Part shown: positions 47,267 to 58,165 of the stretch, one piece after another
Numbering within the stretch: position 1 is the first letter of the stretch
Layout: each line of letters starts with the position of its first letter
From: Suillus spraguei
Lineage: Eukaryota; Basidiomycota; Agaricomycetes; Boletales; Suillaceae
DNA: 64,000 bases
Assembly (NCBI GenBank): GCA_016800925.1
Contig: JABCPU010000231.1
Location: 44,220 to 108,219 of the forward strand
Reading direction: 5' to 3'
The notes under the pieces: generated by a model
The model's input: only the letters and a program-made list of their open reading frames with translations
What the model was told of the DNA's origin: nothing
Databases searched by the model: none
Made by a program: the position numbers and the translations under genes

Positions 47267-50200
47267 CTTGGAGAAACAAGGATTTGACGTATGTTTCTCC
47301 TAATGTATTACTAAGACTTGTACGCGCTGTAGGTGAAAGAAAAGAACTTTGTGTCCCTATCACCCTTCACTCGTGTACTTGCTTAAAATCCGTCGACACC
47401 ACCGCCGTCATTGATTCAGGAGCAGCAGGGACATTCATTTCAGAAGAGTTTGTGAAACTCCATCAAATCACACGACAAAAACTCAAAACGCCCTTTCGAG
47501 TTACTACGGCAGATGGAACTCTTATCAAAGGAGGACCAATTACACACTACTGTCTCCTAGTGGTCAAAATCGATGAACGAACCATGTATGGAAAATTCAA
47601 CATCACCAAACTAGGAAGAAGGGATCAAATCCTTCTGGGAATTCCATGGTTACGCGCAATGAACCCAAGTATAGATTGGGCTGCTGAAACACTTGTCCTT
47701 CCCCGAACAACGAAATCAGATGAAATCGAAATTGATGTGGATAGGGATCGGAAGAAGAAAGGATTACCCCCAACCTTTTGTCATTCTAAGAAATGGCAAT
47801 ATTCCTGACTTCCAAGACCGCTCGTAATCCCTTCAATTTCTAAAGACCCCGAACCGGAAGTACAAACCCCGCCTATCACTGACCCCATTCCCTCTGTACA
47901 ACTGCCACGACCAGTATCACTGATTCCCTGCGCAGAAAAGCGCAAGAATGAATCTGAACCCGAGTGTTGGGTCGGACAAGAACCTATTGAGCAATGGCCA
48001 ATAGAAGAGCAGAAGTATGGAAAAAGAAAAGCAGAAGAAGAGATCCCAGGACAAGATACCAATGTACTGAAATTATCCAAGTTCTACGTCCCCCCAAAAA
48101 CTCTTTCAGCTTCGATTGAAGAAGAACCCGTGCCCTCGTTGATCCCAACAGAGGATGATGATCAATTTGACACCATGCAAGACGTTTGGCATGCACCAGA
48201 AGTCCGTGAAATTTCTTCCTACGAACTTGGAGATGGAGAATTTCTTGTGGAATACGATACCGATGGAGTTAGTATGAGAATCATAGAAGAAGTATCAATG
48301 GATACACCCCTCACGCAGGACGGAACTTCACGACTCAAACAAATCCCCAAGCATTCCACAATCCCCCTCTCTCCTCCGAAATATAGTAACAAAGCTCAGG
48401 AATTCGCCACAGATGAGAAGGAAAAGAAAAAGAAATCCTTCGAAGAATTGGTCCCGGACTATTTGCACGACTTTGCAGACGACTTTGCTAAAGACGGACT
48501 GAACAAATTACCCCCCGAACGCCCTGGTATCGATCATTGGATTGACACTAAACCTGGTTTCATCCCTCGCACATCAAAGGTATACCCGCTATCGGAAAAA
48601 GAACGCGCTGCCGTCAAAACGTTTATCAATGAAAACATTGCAAAAGGTTTTATCTCAGAATCGAAGTCACCCCAAGCTAGTGGCTTCTTCTTCGTGGGAA
48701 AGAAGAGTGGAGAATTGCGTCCCTGTCAAGATTATCGCTATATCAATGATTGGACAGTCAAGAACGCCTATCCACTCCCACTCCCTATCTCCCTTGTCGC
48801 ACGCCTTCATAACGCACAGTTCTTTACGAAAATGGATATCTGATCCGGTTATAACAATATTCGCATCCATCCTGATGATCACTGGAAAGCTGCTTTTACA
48901 ATGGAATTTGGCCTCTTCGAACCGAACATCATGTTCTTTGGCCTCTGCAATTCACTGGCAACTTTCCAAGCATATATGAATCGCACCTTCCAACAGGAAA
49001 TCAACGAAGGATGGATGGTTATTTACATGGACAATATCCTCATTTTCTCTACAACAATGGCAGAACATCATGAACGAACCAGACGAGTTTTGATGAAGAT
49101 ACGGAAAGAACATCTATTCTTAAAACCGGAGAAATGCACCTTCGATGCAGAAGAAGTGGAATACCTCGGAATGATAATCCACCCTGGACAAGTTGCTATG
49201 GATATCGCCAAGACCAAGGGAATCTCTGAATGGCCAGTCCCGAAACCTGTAAAAGATGTTCGGTCATTCCTTGGCTTTTGCAACTTTTACCGCACATTTA
49301 TTTCTCACTATTCTGACATTGCCTGACTTCTTATCGATTTAACAAAGAAAGATAAGGCCTTTGATTGGTCAACCGAATGCATGGACACCTTCGAAGAACT
49401 GAAACAACACTTTACATCCCAACTGGTACTCCGTAACCCTGACCCTTCCCGACAATTTGCTATTGCTACCAATGCTTCGCTTGTAGCAACCGGTGGAGTT
49501 CTCTTGCAGACTGATGAAAATGGTGTTTATCACCCATGTGCATATCTCTCACAGTCTTTGAACCTCGCAGAACGCAATTACCAGATCTTTGATCGGGAAC
49601 TCCTTGCCGTAATCCGGGCATTGAATGAATGGCGCCATTATCTCGAAGGTAACCCACACCCCATCCTGGTATTCACCGACCACAAGAATCTTCTGTACTT
49701 TAGAAGTGCACAGAAGCTTACCCATCGTCAAGCACGTTGGCAATTTATTTTGTCTATTTACAACATTGAACTGCACCACGTTTCAGGAACTAAATTGGCA
49801 GTACCTGATGCACTATCTCGTCGGCCCGACTATGATTCCGGTAAAGACGATAACGAGGACCAAACACTCCTCCCTGACGCTCTATTCGTTCGTCTTATTG
49901 ATACCGATCTTAAGGATGTCTTGTCGTCCTCTGACCCTCTCGATGACCCTGTCTTCAAGACAGCGTCGGATGCCCTTGATGGCGTGTGTCTTCCCCCTAT
50001 GAAGTCGGCGCTCTCTGACTGGAAGATTGAGGAGAACGTCCTCTATTTCAAGAATCGTGCTTATGTTCCACCGACACATCGTTCCAATATCCTGAAAAGG
50101 TATCATGATCATCCTACTGCGGGACATCCCGGTAGGTTCAAAACTGAAGAACTCATTAAACGTGAAGCATGGTGGCCCGCTATGGGCTCTTATATTCGAC

Positions 50201-51297
50201 GATACGTTGAGGGTTGCGCCCTTTGTCAGCAAATGAAAAGCCGATACTCACCCTGTTCGACCTCCACTCACCCCGATTCCCTCCTCTGCGACTCGCCCCT
50301 TTTCCCAGCTCTCCGTCGATCTTATCACCGACCTCCCGGTGTCCGGAGGCTTTGACAGTATCATGGTCGTGGTAGACCATGGCCTTACGAAGGGGGTAAT
50401 TATTATCCCTTGTTCGAAAACCATCACTTCCGAAGGCGTTGCTAAACTATTTTTGAAACATGTCTACCGACGATTTGGACTCCATGACAAAGTTATCTCG
50501 GATCGAGGTCCGCAATTCCTATCTCGCTTCTCTAAGGAACTTGCCCGACTTCTCGACTACGTCATCGCTCCATCCACAGCTTATCACCCACAGACTGATG
50601 GTCAAACTGAAAGGCTAAATCAAGAACTAGAAACATACCTACGCATCTATTGTCGCAACAATCCTGAAGATTGGGTAGAACACCTACCAATTGCTGAATT
50701 CGTCCACAACCACCGAAAACATGATGCAAGAAACACATCACCCTTCTATCTCATGATGGGATACGAACCACGCGCCATCCCTCACCTTATCCCTGATTCA
50801 TCCGTCCAGCAGCAGAAGATCGAGTACGATCCCTGCAGAAGATAAGAGAAGAAGCAATCGCCTGTCATAATATTGCAATGCAAACAATGGCTGAACGATC
50901 CCGAGGAGATAAGTACATTCCATGGAAGATCAGAGATAAGGTTTGGCTATCTGCCGCTAATCTTAGACTCAAACTCCCATCAAGGAAACTCGCGCCAAAA
51001 CGATACGGACCCTTCCTGATCATCGACGTCTTATCACCCATCACGTTCACGCTCAAACTCCCTCCGCAGTGGAAGATCCATCCTACATTCCATGCTTCTG
51101 TTCTATCGTCCTATAGCGAAACAGACGTACACGGTCCAAACTTCCCTGAACCACCACCTGACATCATCGAAGAAGATGAAGAATATGAAATAGAGGCAAT
51201 TCTCTCTCACAAAGGGACCGGCACTCGCCGACGATATCTCATTTCTTGGAAAGGATATTCATCAGGAGATAACGAATGTTCCCAGAAAAGAACTTGA
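47263..51297 (+). pseudogene. pol: Gypsy pol polyprotein (PR-RT-RNaseH-INT-chromodomain), interrupted
   Basis: Protease motif AVIDSGAAGTFI (about 47410). RT spans about 48540-49100, with FTKMDI, FFGLCNSLATFQ and YMDNILIFS, where the second catalytic Asp of YMDD is Asn. RNase H has ATNASLVATGGVL (about 49470) with an altered first Asp, and TDHKNLLYF. Integrase has a CCHC-type zinc-binding HPTAGHPG..C..C, then VVVDHG, SDRGPQF and AYHPQTDGQTERLNQELE. A chromodomain lies at about 51180-51290 (EYEIEAILSHKG, RYLISWKGYSSGDNE). Stops interrupt at 47806, 48841 and 49324. Frames change near 50250, 50830 and 51275. The three stops and the YMDN change all fit CpG-to-TpG/CpA mutation. Confidence 0.85.
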
Positions 51298-51379
51298 AGA
51301 ACTCCGCTCAAATCTTGAATGCATATAAAAAGCAACACGCCCTCTGATTATCCTTTAGTCAATCAACTCGCACTAGCAC

Positions 51380-52798
51380 TTGATCAAACTATTACCATTG
51401 AAATGTCTTTCCCCACTGCCTACATCACCCCCGTCATCATTGCCAACAACGACTCCGACTCCGATGCTGAACACTATGGATCCCTTACCACCGAAATCGA
51501 CAACACTTCCTACATTGAAGCCGCCCTCCTATGTGAAGGACACGCCCTTGAAATTGAAAGAATCCTCACAGAAAAAGGTGCCTTCCCGGCCCTCCTCCTC
51601 GTCAACATCATCCGTACTGCCGCCCTCATCGAAGCTACAGCCAATGAACACAGATACTACATATCGTCAACGCTTCTTACATCTTCAAAAACGCATTCGT
51701 TCTTACGCTATGTTGTTGCTTCCCGTTCTTTTAAAAGCGATGTTGAAGAAGCTATTCACATATGGCCGAACGTCGAGCAGGTGTTGCTCAACCTCCTCTT
51801 CGCAGGAAGATGCGCCACTTCCTATTCCAGCACCCCCTGCTTCGCGCATGTATTCTAGTGTTAACGCCCTTGCTGGCTTATGCACTGCTGTCCAGGAGAT
51901 TGGGCAGCTCACCAATGCAGTCGTCGAAACCATCCAGCAATCAGTCACTGAAACCCGAGCAGCCAGAAACCTAGTGGAAGAAGCTATCACAGATTTACAG
52001 CAAACCAAGTCCGACCTCGCTTCTCCCTCGAACCCCATCCCCCGTCGAACAGTCGACTTCATCACCCCTCATGTCTCTCATGACCATCCGCATGGCTTAT
52101 GAGCCCTGTACGAAGAACAGTGTGAAGCTGAAAATTAGGAATTCCTGTCTGAGCTGAATAACACTCGGTCCTCGACTTCGCGACCTTCACATCACCCTCC
52201 CATGTCTATCCCGTCATTTGGTCCAATGGATCCTGTCTCGCCAGTCTTAGTAAAAGACTTAGGCATCACTTCCTCTTCTCCTAACGAACTTCTTGCGGCG
52301 CTGAACGAGGAACCACTCCGACCTCCCCGCATCTGCGTACAGCTAACCACAAGCAACAGGCACAGCTTCGACGTGACAATGCCTTGCCTTAAAACGCATG
52401 ACACGAAGAAAGGGAAGAAGCGTGCTAGATCCACCAGTCCTAACCCGTTATCTCACCATCACCATTACATGTCCACTTCTAACACTGATGAAAACATGAA
52501 ATGCCGATCTGTGGCATCGTCGGACATCGGCAAAAGAATTGTCTCGACTATCAGTGCCAAATCTGTTGCGACATGCCCTACCATCTGTCCATTTACTGCC
52601 CTCAGCGTCGTGGGGAACCTCCGTTTACGCTTACCTGGAAGGACGATGGATTTTATGATGCACTGCGTAGGTGGGAACAGTATCTTATTAACCGTCGACG
52701 ACGAAAAGAAGGTCGAGGCAAGGACTGTAGCAGAGGAGGAAGCCGAGGAAGTGCCGCTGATGAAGATCGCTAACTATGACGACTATGATCCCGTCTGA
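51380..52798 (+). pseudogene. Additional ORF downstream of gypsy integrase, zinc-knuckle protein
   Basis: Between the chromodomain and the 3' LTR lie about 1.4 kb of coding-like frames. The first part (51400-52100) is helical, with LTNAVVETIQQSVTETRAA. The last part reads into two cysteine motifs: ICGIVGHRQKNC, whose first Cys is in the preceding frame and would complete CX2CX4HX4C, then CQICCDMPYHLSIYC. The join needs one extra C in the CC at 52504-52505. There is also an in-frame stop near 52136. Such a third ORF is not part of the standard gypsy layout. Confidence 0.5.
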
Positions 52799-52849
52799 CG
52801 ACAACAGAGATGTTTGAAAGTCGGTGACTTTCAATGTAATAGGGGGTAA

Positions 52850-53322
52850 TGTTACAGTTGTACGTGCCCCTATTCATTTTCCCTTTTTTCCTTACTTGTA
52901 TATCATGTCACATGACTCTGACTCATATGCTCAACGCATCTGTACAACACATGCCTTCCTTATTAGGATACGCAGTTACATTCTCACGGTTACTTGGTCT
53001 GTGCGCACATATTGGCCTATTTAAGCACATGTACTTGTAGTAGTAGATTCTTACTTTAATCTTACTGGGTTTTACCTGGAATCTCCTTCGCTTAGGTCTC
53101 CAACCTAAGTTGTCTTGAATCGTCTCTAAGTCTAAGCACTCCTTAGCCTTAGTCTCTATTCTTGTAGAACCTCTCGGACTTGTCCTTGAGGCCAGACCCT
53201 TGATCGTACTCGGAACGCGTTCCTTGTACTTTCACTTGTCCTCTTCTGGACATCGTAGAACTTCCCAGCAGACCATCTGTGTCTTTTCACTGTTGCTGGT
53301 GATGCCACCCCCAGTTCGTAAC
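52850..53322 (+). repeat. 3' LTR of the gypsy element
   Basis: 473 bp starting TGTTACAGT, matching the 5' LTR to its last bases (CGTAAC). The terminal A is replaced, and copia integrase sequence continues directly (CGTAACTTACC). Differences from the 5' LTR are mostly C/T and G/A. Confidence 0.88.
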
Positions 53323-55722
53323 TTACCTTCAAGGGCGATCCCCAGTCACACTCCCTATGAGCTGATCCACAAGAGGACGCCTGACCTCTCGATGGCACAT
53401 GAATTTGGTACCACCATCTATGTCCACTGGCCAACTGCTGGAAAACTTGAGGCAAGGGCAGAGGAGGCTGTGTTTGTGGGGGTTGATGGTAAGAGTAAGT
53501 CATACTGAGTCTACTGGCCAGCAAGGAGACATGTCTCCATTGAACGCAATGTGGCATTTGTGCCACCGGATGTCATCATTGCTAGGGATGTCCTGGACAA
53601 GGGGGAGTCCGAAGGTGCATCAATCAGTAACAGCAACAATAACAACAACAACAATGTCCAGAACAGCAAACTTGATGCACCTAGTATTGCCCAGCCCATC
53701 ACAGCAACACCTACCCAGAACCTCGTACCACAAGAGCAAGACAGCTCCTGGGTATTACTCCCATCTACACCAGGAGAGAGAACTGCCATTGCTTATGAAA
53801 CCCTTCAGGAAGCATCAGCACTCAACCTCTTAGATGAAGAAGCCCATATTCACCTTGCACTAGCAGCAGCCCAGCCAGAGCCTACCCTGCAACAGGCCCT
53901 CAATGGACCAGACAGTATTGAATGGCAAGAGGCACTAGACTACGAAAATAGTCAGCTGGAGAAGCTAGGAACTTGGGAAATTGTCGATGCACCTCAAGGA
54001 GTGAACATAATACCCTGTCATTTTGTCCTTGCTACGAAACGTGGCCCTGATGGCAAGAAACTCAAGTTGCATGCCTGTTTAGTTGCCAATGGCCAGCGCC
54101 AAGAATATGGGGTCGACTATTTCAAGATGTTCGCGCCAATGGCCAATATGAGCACTATACATGCTGTCCTAACAATGGCCGCTCAGCAAGGCTGGGAGAT
54201 TCACCAGGTAGATATCAAGAGTGCTTACCTCTATGCAGACGTCCAGGAGGACATTTATATGAGAGCCCCACCTGGTTATCTTAAAGAGGGTCAGCAAGGA
54301 AAGGTGTTGAAGCTCAAGTGGAGCTTACCTGGGCGAAAGCAAGCTGGGTATGAATGGGCAGAAGAGCTGGCAGGCGTCTTCCTGAAGCTGGGATTCAGTA
54401 GGTCAAGGGTGGACCAAGCAGTATACTTCAAATGGACCCCAAGGAGCATGTTGTCATCACTGTGTCAGTCGATGACATAGCTGTCACTGCCAACCACATA
54501 TCGCATATCCACAGGTTCAAGTCGCAATTGCTTGAATACTTCGAGATATCTGACCTAGGCGAGCTGAACTGGCTGTTAGGCCTGAAGGTGACCAGGGACC
54601 GCATCAGGAAATTCACACATTCCTTAACATGCTTAATCAGCTTAACTCACTTATCTCAAAACTTGTTTGCTCTCTCTCACATCATTCACCTGGCATATCT
54701 TATATTTTTTGAGTGCGAAATACAATAAAACATGTATATTAATATATCTCAACTTTTTTTTTCTGAATTCATTCACATTCAAATTTTGGACAAGTAGATT
54801 CAATTTCACCAAGGCAGTTAAGTGTAAATAAGTCCGCATAAGGGCACGTCAAGGAATGTGTGAATTTCCTGATGCGGGAGGCACGTACCCTGACTCTATC
54901 TCAAAAGGCCTACGTCGACACGATTGTCGAAAGATTCTACTTGGGCAATGCAAAGAGTGCGCAGACCCCAATGGAGCCTGGAGTCATGCTGTCAGTAGAC
55001 CAATCCCCAGGTATGGTCACCGAGCTCCAGGCAATGCATGACGTACCTTACCAGAGAGCTATTGGCTCCCTGATGTATGCCGCCACAAGTACACGACCCG
55101 ATATTGCCTTCGCTGTTGCCACCCTATCCCAGTTCATGCGCAACCCTGGTCGGCCCCATTGGGAGGCCACCAAACGAGCCTTAAGGTACCTAAAGGGCCG
55201 GCCAATTTTGAGCTTACCCTGGGCTCGACGGACGCAGGCATAGAAGCTTTCGTAGATGCCGACTGGGCATCGCAACCCCATAGACATTCAATGTCAGGGT
55301 ATATCGTCATGCTAAACGGAGGCCCGGTATCGTGGAGCGCACGCAAGCAGCCGCTAATTGCCCTATCTACAGCAGAAGCTGAGTACATTGCCCTAACGAG
55401 TGTAGCGAGGGAAGTACTATACCTCCAGTTACTCATCAGCGAGCTCTACGAGCCACCCGCTCTCCCCACTCCCATCTTCTGCGACAACCAGGCAGCCATA
55501 GCCTTAGCATCCACCGGCAAATTCCAGTCGAGAACGAAACATATCGACTTGCGCTACCATTTCGTGCGTTCGCATGTCAAGAACGGTACCTTCGAACTCC
55601 TTTACTGTCCGACAGACGATAACGTCGCCGATGCCTTCACAAAGGCGCTTGCCCAGCCTCGACTTCAAAAGTTGCGCACCCACATGGGTCTGGCATGCGC
55701 TCGAGGGAGTGTTGAAGTCTGA
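53323..55722 (+). pseudogene. pol: Copia pol remnant (INT C-term, RT, RNase H)
   Basis: RT motifs are VDIKSAYLYADVQEDIYMRAP, in part altered from the usual set, and VSVDDIAVTA (the YVDD box). RNase H has FVDADWAS, STAEAEYIAL, FCDNQAAIALA and the chromosomal end KHIDLRYHFVR. A stop at about 53505 (KSKSY then TGA) fits a CGA-to-TGA change. The frame shifts at 54437-54440 (C4) and 55195-55197 (G3) would each be repaired by one more base in the run. The MITE interrupts between KVTRDR and the following ARTLTLSQ. Confidence 0.85.
54602..54874. mobile_element. MITE, 273 bp, copy b, inside copia RT
   Basis: Same length and ends as the copy at 18539-18811 (CATCAGGAAATTC..GAATTTCCTGATG). It is flanked by CG on both sides. 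Removing the element and one CG restores the copia reading frame (R-D-R-E-A-R), which defines the insertion exactly. Confidence 0.88.
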
Positions 55723-56023
55723 CGCACCAGAAGGAGAGAGAAGTGAATGGCCGAAGAATCCGAGAAGCAAGGCACGAGGGGGAGAAGCTGAGGAACGTGG
55801 TTCGAGCGCAAGCCACAATAGGCCACTGGGATCGAGCGCGCTGACGTCGGCCGAGCATCTACAATATATGTCAACGAGTTATGTCTAAATTTTCGTTTCC
55901 TTTTTCACTTACTATAAAGTCCAGCGCCGTCGCGTAGAAACATCTCACTTCTTCTTCGAGAAACTGAGATCGTACCTTGTTCTTCTAGACCCTTTCTCCT
56001 GCCCTCGTTAGCCTCGTATCACA
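55710..56023 (+). repeat. Putative 3' LTR of the copia element
   Basis: It begins TGTTGAAGTCTGACG within the last codons of the RNase H frame and ends GCCTCGTATCACA (TG..CA). A TATA-like ACTATAAAG lies at about 55910, with a CT-rich stretch downstream, as in an LTR promoter. No partner LTR is present to confirm the ends. Confidence 0.5.
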
Positions 56024-57849
56024 AGAGAGTCAATATCAGACGATCGAACAATAGTACTTTGCTTTTCACGGCAAGATACACGGGAAACCTGAAATCGTCG
56101 TCCACACTCTCGACTGCCGATTGTTAGACGTAGTCAGTACTCAGAAAATTTGAAGCATACTCACCAATCAATCAAGGAACTAACCTGTCGTTCAAACGAA
56201 TACATGATAGGCCCAACACCAAGGGTATTCACCACCCCGCAGGAGCATCTGTAGGACACTCCAGAGGATGGTGACATCTGCTGTTGAATGAGGATCCTCA
56301 TAACAACCTTCGCATCCACTTCAAATCTTGGCCATTCATTACTTGTAAGTCGAGTTACTTGCGTGCCTTCGTCAATGCACAAATCGTACTGTCCGCTCTC
56401 CATACACTGTCTCTGAATTCGAGCTTCAATTGAGTTGCATTCGAATAGAGCTTTGAGCATATCATTGAATTGCTAAAGATGATTCAATGAATATGCTTTG
56501 CTAACATAGATTTTCACTTGTGAAACGTACCTCAAATGAGGTGCAGAAGTTTACCGATATTGGATGCTGGTGACCTGTTATGTCTATTAGTGTTATACAT
56601 CCACGTGTAGCAGTTCCGACTGATTGCGATGCAGTCGGTTCCACAGAGGATTGTCCGCGGGTGACAAAACTTTGGATCATCACCGAGATGTTCTGACGAT
56701 CATCCCGCTCCCTCTGCAGAACTACCAGGATTTCGCATATGTCACGTTGACTTTGCATCTGGGACGACCACTGTTCAAGCAGAAGTGTAATGCAAAGCTT
56801 CGTTAGAGAATAGGAAACAACCAAATACTCCGCCAGATAGCGATCAATTTCGACAAAGCACCCAGCGATAGCCTGTGTAACGGGTATGGACGCAAGACAA
56901 CGATCACGTAATGTTGTTACTTGCGCTGAAGTGTCTTGCAGCATTCTAAGTACGACTCGATGTCAGGCGAATCCAAGCATACACTGATGACGTGGATACC
57001 TAACAAAAGAATCTCTTCGAGACTGTTCAACAGGATCCGAGGCAGACGAGGCGTTGCACAATTCGCGGCTGAATCGATCGAGTCGTAAGGTCAGGCTATT
57101 GAGGTCCGCCTGATTCTGGCTACGTCTCTGTAGTGGCCTTTAAATCAAGAAATGTGTGTTTGGATTATCAGGGTCGAGGTACGAGCTCGACACTTATCGG
57201 GAATCTTCGGGATCAATGGGCGCATCAATGGCGCAATATTACCGGGCGTCGGCAGCATGGTTTTAGCGTTGACTGGCATATATAAGGAGGTATTTTTCTG
57301 TAGGAGTACACTATGCGTTTGTCAGCGGTTCACTGTAAAACCTAAGTTGGTATTAACTTCGCAGAACGTGTCCGAGACTTGCGTGCAACTCAACAATGTG
57401 CTGGGAGTGATACAGGCTCTCACATCTATAGCTTGAAGGCCTGTCAATAATCCACCAATAGCCGCTTGCATCGGAGCACCAACAAGTGGAATTCCACTTG
57501 CAACAGCCTGTACCAGGGGCAGTGCTAACTGAACGATGTCCGAAGCTTCGCAGGCAAGAGATAACCCCCCGGAGTGTCTAACGGCTGGAACATTGGTGGA
57601 GGATTCAAAACCTGGTTCCCTGCTGCTCGCAGAGTGTACTGGCGATGAATCTGAAGAGAGAGTTGGTAAAGGAAAGGGAAAGGCGCTAGGGTTTTGTCCA
57701 TGGATTGAGCCACCGTCGTCATGATTGGTGGCTGTCGAGCTACATTGTCTGGGTCCGTTTTTTGGGGGGCGCTTCAAACGAACTGCGAAGACCTCGCCCA
57801 GATCTTTGACGAAATCCTTGACACAATCTTTGACCCGCTGAAGGGGCAT
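56008..57849 (-). CDS. Protein with a STAND/NLR-type N-terminus and a ubiquitin-like segment
   Basis: Exons: 57849-57424, 57115-57000, 56945-56531, 56472-56185, 56088-56008. They total 1326 nt, or 441 residues. Residues 1-80 are basic then S/P-rich (MPLQRVKDCVKDFVKDL). About 100-142 is a hydrophobic helical stretch (LPLVQAVASGIPLVGAPMQA, GGLLTGLQAID) followed by NQADLNSLTLRLDRF, of the kind found at the N-terminus of fungal NACHT/STAND proteins. After a helical middle part, ITLIDITGHQHPI..FCTSFEQF looks like the ubiquitin-like domain common in such mushroom proteins. RCSCGVV near the end suggests a small Cys cluster. No NACHT or ATPase motif is present, so it is not a full NLR. Intron 1 contains a solo LTR. 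The last codons and stop lie in the putative copia LTR. Confidence 0.55.
57157..57395. mobile_element. Solo LTR, 239 bp, within an intron
   Basis: It begins TGTTTGGATTATC and ends CAACTCAACA, and is flanked by ATGTG on both sides (57152-57156 and 57396-57400). It is homologous to the solo LTR at 36006-36224, sharing GTCGAGGTAC, CATATATAAG, GTTGGTATTA and GAGACTTGCGTGCAACT. Without it and one ATGTG the host intron would be a normal 65 nt or so. Confidence 0.85.
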
Positions 57850-58165
57850 TTTGATCAATGGGTCGAAGGATAATGGTAAGAGGGAATACAGGTAAGGTGG
57901 TACCAAGTTTATACGCTGTGCACAACACAGCATGATATACAAGCCTCGTGTACCCTGTGATCTGTACAAAATACTATATGTAAATCAGCTGCGAAAAGAA
58001 TTGAATGAGAATGCGAGTAAAAAGGCTGTGAAGATCTTGGCATTTTTGAAACTTGAAAATATCATTCTTAGGATACTGGTATCAGCAAGTGAATCGTGTG
58101 TTCAAGTTGCCCAACCTATCTAAACTAGAAACCATCGAGAAAGCCTGAAGGCCTGCCATCTCATC
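57850..58165. other. Spacer, no gene
   Basis: It holds the 5' side of the STAND-type gene and the 3' side of the glutamine synthetase gene. Nothing else is recognised. Confidence 0.4.

Larger units (their letters stand above)
45754..53322 (+). mobile_element. Ty3/gypsy chromovirus retrotransposon, full-length but decayed
   Basis: It has two LTRs (45754-46229, 52850-53322), gag, protease, RT, RNase H, integrase with a chromodomain, and an extra ORF downstream of pol. By eye the LTRs are roughly 93% identical, mostly transitions, so the insertion is not recent. There are in-frame stops at 47806, 48841 and 49324 plus several 1-nt frame changes, so it cannot move by itself. No target duplication is visible: the left flank is the Nup188 relic and the right flank is copia coding sequence, so one side was lost after insertion. 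Confidence 0.9.
53323..56023 (+). mobile_element. Ty1/copia retrotransposon, 5'-truncated
   Basis: It starts inside the integrase C-terminal region (PSRAIPSHTPYELIHKRTP) directly after the gypsy LTR. It continues through RT and RNase H to a stop at 55722, and ends with a putative 3' LTR. The 5' LTR, gag, protease and integrase core are missing. A 273-bp MITE (54602-54874) splits the RT region. Confidence 0.85.

Noticed and set aside
48841..48843. TGA inside gypsy RT as programmed readthrough
   Set aside because: The same element has two more stops, a mutated YMDD and frame changes, so decay is a simpler explanation.
57322..57423. In-frame continuation of the STAND-type protein into intron 1 (to a stop at 57322)
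   Set aside because: It reads into the solo LTR; splicing at GTGAGA joins to NQADLNSL, which fits the family.
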